Shown: positions 38,621 through 50,600 of the stretch, piece by piece
How the letters are laid out: every line of letters begins with the position of its first letter
Position numbering within the stretch: position 1 is the first letter of the stretch
Source: Streptomyces lydicus
GTDB lineage: Bacteria > Actinomycetota > Actinomycetes > Streptomycetales > Streptomycetaceae
Assembly (NCBI RefSeq): GCF_004125265.1
Contig: NZ_RDTE01000001.1
Coordinates: forward strand, 248,001 to 312,000
Direction of reading: 5' to 3'
Length of the DNA: 64,000 nucleotides
The notes under the pieces: model-generated
What the model was told of the DNA's origin: nothing
The model's database searches: none
What the model saw: only the letters and a program-made list of their open reading frames with translations
Made by a program: the position numbers and the translations under genes

Positions 38621-41600
38621 ATGCCAGCCGCTCCCGAAGAGTTCCCGCTCCGGCCCCGCGACGCAGACAACGCGTGGGGGGAGGAGGACGCACCGTCGGC
38701 ACTCGACGGTGTAGCCGAAGGGTGGGCAGCCGATGAGGATGCACCCCGTGCAGTGGCACCTGCCTCAGATTGGTCGTCAGAGGAGGAGCCGCCGTCCGGG
38801 CTGACGACTTCCGACGCAGTCGCGGGCTGGGCCGCGGCGGCCGACGCCCCGCGCGTCCTCCCTCCCGAGCCGGGTGCCGGGGAATCAGAGGACCCAGCCG
38901 TAGCTACCAGGGCGGGTGGTGCCTGGAGGGAGGACGCCCCACCGGCTCTTGACGCGGTGGCCGAGGGCTGGGCGAGCGACGAGGATGCGCCACGTGTCCT
39001 TCACGCATCCGCAGGGGAGCGTGCCCGAGCGACTGCGTCTGATGCGGTCTGGGCACAGGATTCTCCATCCGGGTTGGCCGCCCCAGCACCGACTCCGGGG
39101 TGGTCCGCAATAGACGAAGCGCCGCGGGTTCTTGCACCTGAGCGGCAGGCTGGGCAAGCAGACAGTTCAGCGGTTCCCACGAGCGCAGACGGTGTGTGGG
39201 GGGATGAGGATGTCTCGTCGGGGCTCGATGCCATAGCCGCGGGGCGAGTGAGCAAGGAGGACACACCCCGCGCCTCGGGGCGCGACTCGGGCTGGTCCGC
39301 AACGGACGACGTCTCCCGCGTCCTCGCACCCGAGCAGGACGCTGAACGAACGGACCGGTCCACAGTCTCCACCGATGCAGACAGGGCGTGGGGAGACGAG
39401 GACGCTCCCTCGGCTCTTGGAGCTGCGCCCAAGGGGTGGGCGAGCGACGAGGACATACCACGCGTCCTGGACTTGTCCACAACTCAGCAAACGTCCCCGA
39501 CAGCGCCCGGTCCGGGTTGGACAGAGGGACAAGAGCCGCCGTCGGGGTTGGCGCTTCCCGACCCGGCTGCGGGGTGGTCCGCGGCGGACGACGCTCCTCG
39601 CGTCCTCATGTCCGGGCACGCCGGCGGGGAAGCCGACGGCCCCGCCGGCACGAGCAGCACGGGCGACGCTTGGGGTGACGAAGACGCCCCTCCGGCACTC
39701 GGCTCGGTAGCCGAGGGATGGGCGAGCGACCAGGACACCCCGCGCGTATTGGACATGTCCGCGGCCCAGCCGGATTCCACGAAGGCGACCGGCTCCGGTT
39801 GGACGGCGAAGGAGGAACCGCCGTCAGGGCTGGATACCCCCGCATCGGTCCCGGGCTGGTCCACAGTGGACAACGTGCCTCGCCGCGTCCTCGCACCCGC
39901 ACACAGGCCTCCAGGCGAATCCGAACGCCCAAACCTGCCGGGTCAGGACAGGCCCATCGACACCCGACCTACAGCCCAAACGGATGGTCGTACGACCGCT
40001 GAGACCCCCCGCACCGCAGCGCGCAGCCCCCGCAGCACCGGCAACCAGGGCGCGGATGCCGACGCACGCGGAGACCCAGACACACCTACCCGCTTCAACG
40101 CCCCCCGGAATGCCAGCGGCGGCACCCCCGAACGCACCATCCCCGTAAGGCGCCCCGCGCTCCCCGACTCCGCCGCAGCAGGCACTGCGCCCAAGGAACG
40201 GACAAAGGGGGCGGCTCCAGCCGTGCTCGGGGAATCTCCTCAGCCTCCCCGGGCGGATGAGAAGGACGAGCTGGAGGGGCAGGGCACCGCGCCGAAGCAG
40301 CAAGCCGACGCCTACCAGACGCAGCACACCACCCCCGTGTCCACAGGGTCGGGGGAGGGGAGCGACGACCTGTCCTCCGCTCTGGGCCAGGGGCCGGACG
40401 ACCTCGACCCAGAACGTCGCATCGCAGCTCTGATGGACGTTGTCGAAGGGGCCTTCCAGTACGCGGACGAGGCAGCCAATAGGGCACAGCGAGCCGCGGC
40501 ACGGTCCTCGACCCAGAACGAGGAGCGCTTGGAGGCGGTCATGCACGCCGCCCACAAGCACTGGCTCGTCGCTGAAAGCCAGCTCGAAGGGGCGCGGGAG
40601 GCGCACGCCGACGGGCAGGTATCGCGGCTGGAGTACCACGCGGCCCAGGCGATCAGTGCAGCGGTGGACACCCAGCGGGCGGCTGGCGTCGCCACGTCTG
40701 CGGAAGCTCTGAGGGAGGTCCTCTATGGGCTCAAGCCTGCTGCAGAGCGAGCCCGGCTGGAAGAACTGGATAAACGGCGGAAGGCGGAACTCGACAGGAC
40801 ACTGACCTCAGTCACGCGCATGGACGCGACCAACCGCGGGCGGCTGCAGCGTGCTCGGTGGCACGCCGAGAGAGCGGTGCCCGAACTGGGCTGGTGGCCG
40901 GCGCTCGCCGCGGACATGGCTCACGCATATCAGGGGCATCTGTGGCTGGACGATACCGGCACTCCGCGTCTGCTGAAGAAGACCCGCGAAGGCCGCATTG
41001 CGGTGGGGCGGAAGGTACGCGCCGACCGGGTCGCGATGCTGCGCACGGCCGGGTTCTTGGTAGCGGGTGCGGACCGTGAGACGTCGACGCCCTTGCGCCC
41101 CTCGCGCATGGGGGCGGAGGCGTTGTATCTGACGACGCTGTACCCGGAAGGGCTGCACGCGGATGCGCGTGCAGCCTATGACGCGCGGTTCGAGAAGGCG
41201 CGTCGGCCGTGGATGAACAACGAGGACCGCAAGTCGGCGGCGCGACGTCTGCCGCCGTTGGACCGCTACGCCGGGCGCGAGGGCGGCGAGAAGCCGGTAC
41301 TGCTGGAGGCTGATGAGGTCCCCCAGGCCAGCACGGAGGAGGTCGACCAGCATGCTGACATGGCGGAGTTGGCGCAGCGGTTCGGCTACTGGGCGGCGAT
41401 GAGCCAAACCGAGAAGTTCGACGTCGTCAAACCCCCAGGCGCGGCCAGGGCCCAGGAGCCGGAAGCGCTGGCCCGGGAGCTGGGGCAGAACGACGTCGGC
41501 GACGAACGTGCAGCTGCGGCCCCCTCAAGGGAACTGCCGATGGCGACGGGCCAGAACACCCCACTGGCCGACACCACGCTCACCACGACTCCCGATGAGG

Positions 41601-44600
41601 CGAGTACACGCATGTCTCCCACCGCAGACAACCTCGCCGCGACGGACCTGCCCGGACTCACTGCCGAAACGGCCGCGCCACCGCTTCACAAGCTGTCCGA
41701 CGAGGCGACCGCGTCCCCAGCCGCAGCCCCGCTAGGTAGCGACTGGGACCTAGCCCTGGCTGATGTGGGAGCCCCGCACAGCGCGGAGTCGGCGGCCGCC
41801 GCCTGGGCACTGCGCGGTGTGCTGGCTGACTCTGTCCTCATCGATCTCATGGCATCAGCGGACGAGGACGAGGCCTTCGCTCGCTGGAAGAGCCAGCACA
41901 TGGCCTACTACGGCGAGGCAACGGGGCACGTCAACGAGACCCTCGCCCCCGGCAACATCGTCAGCTACAAGAAGAACGCCAAGCACTTCGAAGCGCAGAT
42001 CGCCGGCCAGAGGGTTGACATGACCTGGGAACGGGTCCGCTCCTGGCTGCGCGACGCCACCACCCCCGAAGCGCTCAGCTTGCTGCTGACCGCCAAGGAG
42101 GCGGGGGCCCGTCTGGACGGCGGGAGCCGCGGCAACGCTCTGTTCGCCGCCACCGGAGAATTGGCCCTGGCCCGGGACCTACGCTCCCAAATCGAGCGGG
42201 TAACCACTCAAGCCCTCGACCACGTAGTGCAGTTCATGGCAACGACGCCGGTGCCCACTGGGCACCGTGGCAAGCCGTCCCCCCGTGCGGCCGGCGGTGC
42301 GCTCTTCGACCTGACCGAAGCACCCCCCTTCGACCTGCCCGGCGCGGATCAGGTCCGCGCTGACCTGGATCGGCTGATCTCGCACCTTCCCGACCCGCAC
42401 GCGGTCAGGGAACCCCAGACCGTCCCCCTGTCCGAGCTCAGCGACGGCATGGTGCTGGACCGGGACGACAAACCCGTCGTGATCACGGAGATTGTCCGTC
42501 ACCCCCGGCACTGCGACATCATCGGCGAGTTCCGCGGCCCGCTCCGGCCCGGCCGCATCAAGCACAGCATCGAGCTGTCGGAGCAGGACCCTGACCCGCG
42601 CATCACCCTCGCGCCCCTCCTCCCCTCCCTATACGAGTTGACAGGCCAGCAGCCCGAGCCGGACGACGAAGATGCCCCGGGACCCCTGGTCGAGGGCCAT
42701 CCCGCACCCAGCGCATCCGCCGCACCGCGCCCCCGGGGCGAAGCCACCCCGCCTGAGCCCCGCCTGCCGGATCTCGCCTGGGGGAAGCAGCGTCTACGTG
42801 CCCACGGCCAGGCCCTCGCCGCCTCCAGCGGACGCCCCCCGTCGTCCACACGGCGCCGGGACCTGGACCCGGACGACCCCTACGCCCAGTTCACCGACAA
42901 CCTCGAACACCAACAGCAGCAGCTCGCCGACCACCCCGACGAGCACACGGCGGTGGCGAGCGCCGCCCGCGAGATCCGCGAGACAGTCGCCGACCTCGCA
43001 GCGCGGGCCCGCGCCTACACCACCCAGCGGCTGCGCACCGCCGAGGGCGACCCGGCCCAGCTGCTCCAGCTCACCCTGGAGCCCTCGCAGACCGCCCCGT
43101 TCGTCCGGGTCGCGATGAACGCCATCATGCGCGCCATCGACACGGCCGAGGCCTCGGTGCCCGGAGCCCGGGCGAAGGCACGGGTACGTGCTGCGCTCGC
43201 GGCAACCGTCTGCTCGTCCCCACCTCGTGATCCACAAGGCGACAGTGCACGGGACTTCGGCGACGCATTGGTCGCGTTCAAGGCGGTGGAATCAGATGAA
43301 CAGGACACCGTGGCCGAGCTGCTGGCCGGCCCGGAGCACTGGGCGCACTTCGCCGACATCGCCGCACACGTCGAGGCCGCCACAGCCAACCCCGACCCGA
43401 ACCCGCCCGCACCACGGTTCGCCAGCGTAGAGGAACTTCGCGCCCACCTCGCCCACCTCGCAGTACAGCCCCAACCCAACAACGCCGAACTCGACCCTGC
43501 CGGACTCGTCCGGTACGAGCTGCGCGGCCGCGCCGAGCACGCGGGCGAACTCGCAACCGACCCGACTCTGGAGCTCACCCCCAGCAGGCGCCTGGCGATC
43601 TACGGTTCAGCGGGCGACGGCTGGCGCGTGGTCGCGCCCGGCAGCGCGGACAACGTCGTGCCCTGGCCGGTGAAGACACGGCGCCATGCGCTGCGCTACG
43701 CCGCCCTGCTGGAAGCCCTCACGGACTCCGCAGGCAACGCCTATCCCTGGGACGCCGACGACTTCCCACCCGCCGGCACCCCCTACGAGCCGCAAGGGGG
43801 ACATCTCCTCTACGACTGGGTGAAGAGCAACCACTCTCATGCCCCCTCGGGCTTCCGGCACGCACTGAGACTGCTGCGCGAGTCGTCCCGGGCGCACGGC
43901 TGGATGGAAGACCTGCGGCTCTACCGGTTCTCGGAGTTCGACTACATCCACCCCGAGACCCCGGAGGGTCTTCAGCCGGGTGACGAGGTGATGTTCACGT
44001 TCGACCAGGACGAACTGGACTACGCGTCGAGCCTGGCCGGCTACTTTCCTCCGCTTCGGGGCGGCACCCTGGCCATCGGCACTGCCGTCGTCGACGAGAA
44101 CCGCGACCTGATTCCAGGCTACTGGTGGCCGCATCGCCACCCCGAACAGATGCAACAGCTCACAAAACCGGTGTCGTTGCGCGACGGGGCGCGCCGTCCC
44201 CGTCCTGGGGAGTACACGCTGCACGCCGGCATCATGGCGCACCTGCCCGAGCTGGCGGCGGCCCATCAAGCCGGCGAGATGGCACCGCCTTCCCCCGCCG
44301 TCGCTGCCCCTGATAGCCCGCGCGTCGAGAACAGTCCGGCTGCCGCTCCCGGTGAGAGGGCTGCGGAACCGCTGCGCCCTGAGCGCAGCGGCGAAGCGGC
44401 CATGGGCCGGGATTGGTCTGCCGACGCCCCACCCGCACCGGCGGAAGCGCCTTTGGCGCGGCGGGCGAACCTTGCGCAGGCCCCGGGGGCGACGCCGAGC
44501 GACGCTCCCGCGCCAGCCGCGCCCGTGGTCAAGGCCTTCAGCAAGGCCCCGGCGCAGGAATCCGCCGGACAGTCGAACCCCTTGGACGCGGTGGAGGCCG

Positions 44601-47600
44601 GGGCCCCCGATCACGCCCCTGTGCAGGGTGGCGCTGACAGAGCCGAACCCCTTGCCGGTGGAGCGACGCCAGAGGGAACAGAGCCGGGGAACCAGTCAGG
44701 GGCGTCCTCCGAGCCGCCGGCCGCCGAAGACGGGAACGAGTACGGGCGGGGGCGCTACGTGCCCTGGGGGTGGTCCGTCTCTCAGGGCATGACCCAAGCC
44801 ATTGACCAGGCGAAGGCCCAGCCTGTGGGGTCCCCTGATCCGCCAGTGTTCTCCGAAGCGGTGCCCAGCAAGGTCAAGACTGCCCACCTGACCGAGCCAC
44901 AACTCATCCGGCGTCTCCTCAGCCTCGACGAATACCTCACCCGCTGGCGTGCGGCCGAACCAGTAGAGGCCCCCCGGACGAAGAAGGCACGCGACAACTA
45001 CGCAAAGCGTGCCTATTCCCTCGTACACCGCTATCAGGACGTCCTTGAGGAATTCGACGACCGACGAGCGCAGCGTCGCAACATCGCCAAGGGCCGTCGG
45101 CCAGGCCCGGGGGAGGTCCTGTTCGGCGAGCTGGTCGCCGGCGACCGTGTCCTGGTCACTGTTCACGGGCAGGAGGGGTCGGTCCCCTGCACTATCAAGC
45201 GCCGAAGCCCTGAGGGGTATGGGGTGGTCGGCCTCGACACCACGGAGGACTACCGGTACGAGAACAGGTACATGCCGGTACGGCGGGCCGATGCCACCCA
45301 GGTCAACGACCGCGGTGACGACACCAGGATCCTGTCGTACTTGGAGGAGGAATACGGTCTCCTCCACCGCTGGCTCATCCGGCATTCCCACCACGCAGAA
45401 GGCCGAGAGGGGGTCCGGGCACGAGCCATACGCCTGACTGACTTGATCAACAGCAAACCGAACTTCACAGGAACACTGCCGCTCCTGCCTGCGGCACAAG
45501 CCGAAAGCCAGCAGCCGGCGCTGCCCTCGGCCCACGAGGTGCAGCTGGGCGCCCCGGAACAGACCGCGTTGTTCCCGGATCCGACGACCGAACCGCCCCC
45601 GGTGCCCGACACGCAGAACACTGCAACGCAAGGGACCGACGCCGCGACGGATGTGTCGCTCCCGCGGTACTCCCAGGTGCGCGAGCAGACCCTCAACGAG
45701 ATCGTGCGCGGCAACATCACCGAAGCCGACGGCGTGTTCATGCAGAGGGTTCCCCGACGCTCCATCCGCCCGGCCAGTTCCCCGCAGCACATCAGCGCCG
45801 TCCTGAACGAGGGCCTGGCAGAGCGCACTGGGGAGCTGATCCAGCTCTCAGAACTCGGCCGCAACTGGTACGCCCACTACAAGGTGGCCTGGCCTTCGAT
45901 TCCCCGGGACATCGAGGCTGTGGAACGGGCCCCTCTGCCGCCCATCGACTTCGCGCCGCTGGGCGTCCTACCGGTCCCCGGGGACAGCCCGCAGGGGCCG
46001 CGTCCACCCGCCCCGAAGCCCCTGCCTGACGCCTGGTACAGGAGCGCAAAGGGCCGCAGTAAGGAGAGCCTCCAGGGCACCTACGCCATGGCCGCCGATG
46101 CCGCTGAACGGGCAGCACACTCGACGCCCCGCAACCTCGCGGACATCGCGGCAGGCCCCGACCACAAGCTCTGGACGCACCAACATCCACTGGCCCAATA
46201 CGACGAGAACGCCGCCGCCGCACTGGAAGCCGTGACCGACCCCGTCACGCACAGGTACGCGACCCAAGCCGTACTGCACCTTCGGACAGCGCTGGAGGAG
46301 GCGGGCAAGAACGCAACAGACCACTACGTGCAGAACGTCCGCAACCCCCACTGGAAGACCGAAAGGGGGTCGCAGTCGGACTTTGTCCATGAGGAGCGGG
46401 CGCGCGGCATCGTCGTCACCTATCTCCTCGCGGTCCGCGAACATGCCGAGGCACACCACCTGGACGCTGACACCGTCGTCGAGATCCTGGAGGACGCCGC
46501 CGGATGGACAGGGGAGCTGCGCGAACTCGACAAGACGCCAATCGCGTATCCGTATCTGCCCGCGGCGGAAAGCGTGGCCAAGGCCGCCCAGCACGTGGCC
46601 AACGCCCTGGCCTCGTTCGCGCGGGGCGAGACCGACACGGTCGACACCGTGGCCGACCGCCGGAAGACCTGGCGCACCGTTGAACCTCGCCCAACCCTCG
46701 CGAACGCCACGTCCGGCGAGGAACATGACCCGGTTGGCGCTGGCGGCACCTCCGTCGCTGACAGGGAGCCGCCTGGCCCAGACGCCAGCCCGGCCGAGAA
46801 GGTCCGCTCCGACCGCCGCTTCTTCGACCTCTCCTACCGCGTCGGCCAGTTCGTCGACTACCGGGACGACCAAGGCGCAATGGTCACCTCTCGTGTCGTG
46901 AGCAACGGCGTCAATCTGATTCTGCGCGACGACGATGGCCACGAGTTCAGCCCGCCGCGCGAGTTCCAGCAGAGCCGCTTCGTGACCGTCCGCGAGGACG
47001 ACGGATCTGCGCTGCCACCGCCTGCCTGGACAGCCACCCTGCCCGACGGGTACCGCGCCGTGGCACCAGACCAGGTGAAGCCCGGAGACGTGGTTCACGA
47101 CTACCGGGCAAACGGCGAACTATGGACCTCCAGGCTCGTCATCGAGGTCAAACACAACGACGGCAAAACGGACCTGACAACTGTCGGACTGAACAAGTTC
47201 TCCGGGATTTGGCTCCACTACGACCACCGAACGGTCGCGGTCCTGGATGGGACAGAGCACTCGCACCAGCTCGCCGAAACGGCCCTGCGTGGCCGGGAGG
47301 TTCGTAACTTCGCGAAAGTCTTCAACATCCCTCTCGACGGCATCCGCATCAGGCCTGCCACCGCAGCCATCCTGCCCACGGCGCCCCTGGGGAAGAACGA
47401 TGCGCCTCTCGTCCAGCAGCCCGCGGCACCGGACACACCGGACGCTGACGCCGATGCAGCCGCAGATGCGACGTCGGCCACGCATCACGCCACCGCGGCC
47501 GATGCTGGAGGTCCGGCCCGGGCAGGGGCTGATGCCAGCACTCGAACCCAGCCCGTTGACCACCAGGACCACGCCCAGGGCCAGGAGGCGCAGGCGCAGC

Positions 47601-50600
47601 CCGCCGTCGACGGGCAGATGGTCGAACGGCCAGCAGAGCCTCGAACCGCTCAAGAGCCGCCCGAGGCTTCCCGCGCCCGCCAACCGGCTGCGCCCGTCCA
47701 GCCTGACGACGTGCTCGCGTCGTCGGCTCCCGACGCGCCGGCACCCCGCACGACCGGCCCCACTGAGAGCGCATCAACCGTCCCCGGTCCCATACCAGAC
47801 GGCATCACGCAGGAGGACAGCACCGACACCGCCGCTGGGCTCGCCGAGAACGCAGCCGTGCCCGCCGGCCGGGACGAGGAGCCCAGCACAGACCTGGGCA
47901 CTCCCACAAATGAGGCTGCCACCACCGTGCCCGGCGACCGGTCGGAGCGTGCCGTGCCCGAGCTCGAGGCCAGCCCATTGCCACACCCACCAGCCGCCGA
48001 GGCGCTAGAGGAGGGCACCGTGGCCATCAGCACGCCGTCGAACGTGACCGAGGAGCCCACCGCTCCCCGCCAGAACACGCCTCGAGATGCGCAGTTGGCC
48101 CTGGAGACGGCTGCGCCCTACCCGGACGCGGCGGCGTATGCCACCGCGCATGAGGCACTACTGAGGGAACTCGACCGGCACGAATCGTGGCTTGCGCGCA
48201 CCCCGGTAGCAGCGGCAGCAGCAAACGCTCTTGCCGGGGATCGGACCCTCGGCCCTCCCGGCCTGACGGCTCTGCTTGCCTTGCAGGACACTCTGGCCTC
48301 TGGCCCGGACGACGGCATGCAGCGCGCTGACCTCGGACAGCGCCTCAGCCGGCACGTCCGGTGTGCACAGTTGGCCATGGCCAAGGACGTCCTCGGCGAT
48401 GCCGCTCGCAGCACTCGCAGCGAGAAGCTGCGCGAGCTGCACCACATCGCCTTCCGGGGCCAGTTCATCGCCTTTGTCCAGCAGACCGAGGACGGTGAGA
48501 TGGAGCTCGGCCAGTACATCCAGCACCGCGACCAGCAGCTCACTCAACAACGCACCCAGTCAGAGAAACCCGCAGAAGAGTCGCCCGCGACGGCACAGGA
48601 GGCCACCACCATGGCTGTGGACCCGGATGACGACAGCCAGCTTCCCGTATTCGAGCGGCCCGGCGAGATCCCCCTCATGACCGCCGCGGAGGCCGCGCCG
48701 CGACTACTCGCCCAGGCACAGACCCACCTGGCCAGCGGCACCCAGGGAGTCGGGATACTCGCCCACATCTACGGCCGTCCCGTCTATGCGCTGGTCGACC
48801 AGGTCGGGGCTTCCACACCCTCGCTCATGCTCGGGCTCGCTGCCAAGAACAAAGACGGGAGCGCGCGGCCCGTGACGATCCGAGGAGACGAACTCGCCGC
48901 GATCGCCCCGGAGACGCTGATGAGGGCGGTCACCGCATGGCTGAACGCGAGCGACGCCGGCGACCGCCCACTCCTGGACTACGCCCCCTCCACAGCAGTA
49001 CAGGCACCTGTGACCCTGGCACCAGATCAGGGGCCCAACCCCACCGAGGCGGAGCAGCCCGCCGCCCCGGCAGCCGCGCCCCCGGCCCCCGCCGCAACTA
49101 CCACCACCGCGACCGCCCCCACACCGCCCATGGCCGAAGTGATCGCACCGCCGCCCCCTCAAGCCGAACCTGATGTTCCCGCTGCCCCGGAGCCCGACGC
49201 TGCACCGGAACCCGAAGCGCAGGCCGCCCCGGATGCGGCGGCCGGGCCCCCTGCACCGGGGGAGACCGCCTCGCCGCCGGAAGTCGCCGTTGCGGAAAAG
49301 TCGGCAGCGCCGATCAGCCCACCTGCGTCCTCGGCCCAGCCCGATGCCGCTGCGAAGTCCGCGGACGACCAGCAGGGGCAGGACGGAGCCCAGCAGGGGG
49401 AGAGTGCCCCTGCGGCGCCGACCGAACAGCCCGCGCCCACTGAGGCCGACCCCGCCGGCCAGCTCACGGCGCTGGCCCGCGCTACCCTGACGAAGCTCGA
49501 CGTCCCCCTGGAAGCGACGGGCGTCCTCATCGCCCCCCGCACCGTCGTGATCACCTTGGAGTCCAGCGGCAACGCCGAGCACGACCGCCAGCTCGCGGAC
49601 AGCCTCCGCACGGCCCTCCACGAGGCGATCCGGCAGCACCCAGACCAGAGCCTGGCCGCCTACCGCATCGACTTCCAGCACACCCCCCAGGTCGGTCAAG
49701 GCTCCTTGCAGGAGGCCTCCGGCTCCAATGAGGCTCCCATCCCGCGCGAGCGACTGATCGTCGCCAACACCGCGGCCGCACGGATCTTCGCCGAGCGACT
49801 GCAGAGCGACCCGAACGCCGAACTGGCCCGCACCTACCTGACCGAGGAACGGCAGCTTCCCCCTGAAGTCCAGCAGGAATGGATCCTGGGCTACGCACCC
49901 TCCGACCGCAACGCAAAGCCCAAGCGCTGGGATGTCCTGTGCAAACAGCTCCTACAGCAGGGCTTCACGGAAGAGGAACTACTGCAGGCCGGCCTCGCGG
50001 ACCGGAACCGCTACGGTGGCCTCTACGACTCCTTCGACGACCGCATCATCTTCCCCATCCACGACGCCAACGCAGAGATCGTCGGCTTCGGCGGGAGGCG
50101 CATCGACAGGCCAGGGGAAACGGAGGAGCAGGCTAAGGATCGACAGAGCGCGAAGTACATCAACACCCGGGACACGGACGTGTTCGCCAAGGGAGATCTT
50201 GTCTTCGGCCTGCACCATCCTGCCCAGGCTCAGGCCCTGGCCGAAAGCAACGGGCCGCGGGTGAGCGTCGAGGGCTACACGGATGTGATCGCCGTTGTTC
50301 GGGCAGCCGCCACTGTGCCGCTCGATCAGCGTCCGGTGGCAGGCGCCCTCAGCGGCACCGCCTTTACCGAGCGCCAGCTCACGAGACTACGCGCCCTGGA
50401 CACCGACAATCCTCGCCCCCATATCGCGTTCCTGGACAACGACGCCAGCGGCCGCAAGGTCCTGCTCGACAAGTCGGACCTCTTGCTGCAAGCCCCCGGC
50501 CCGACGGAGGTGACCGCCGCACCAGACGCCAAGGACGCAGCGAGGCTGTGGGAAGAGGGCATCAAGACGAACGGCGACGGCGCCACTCCCGTGCTGCAGG

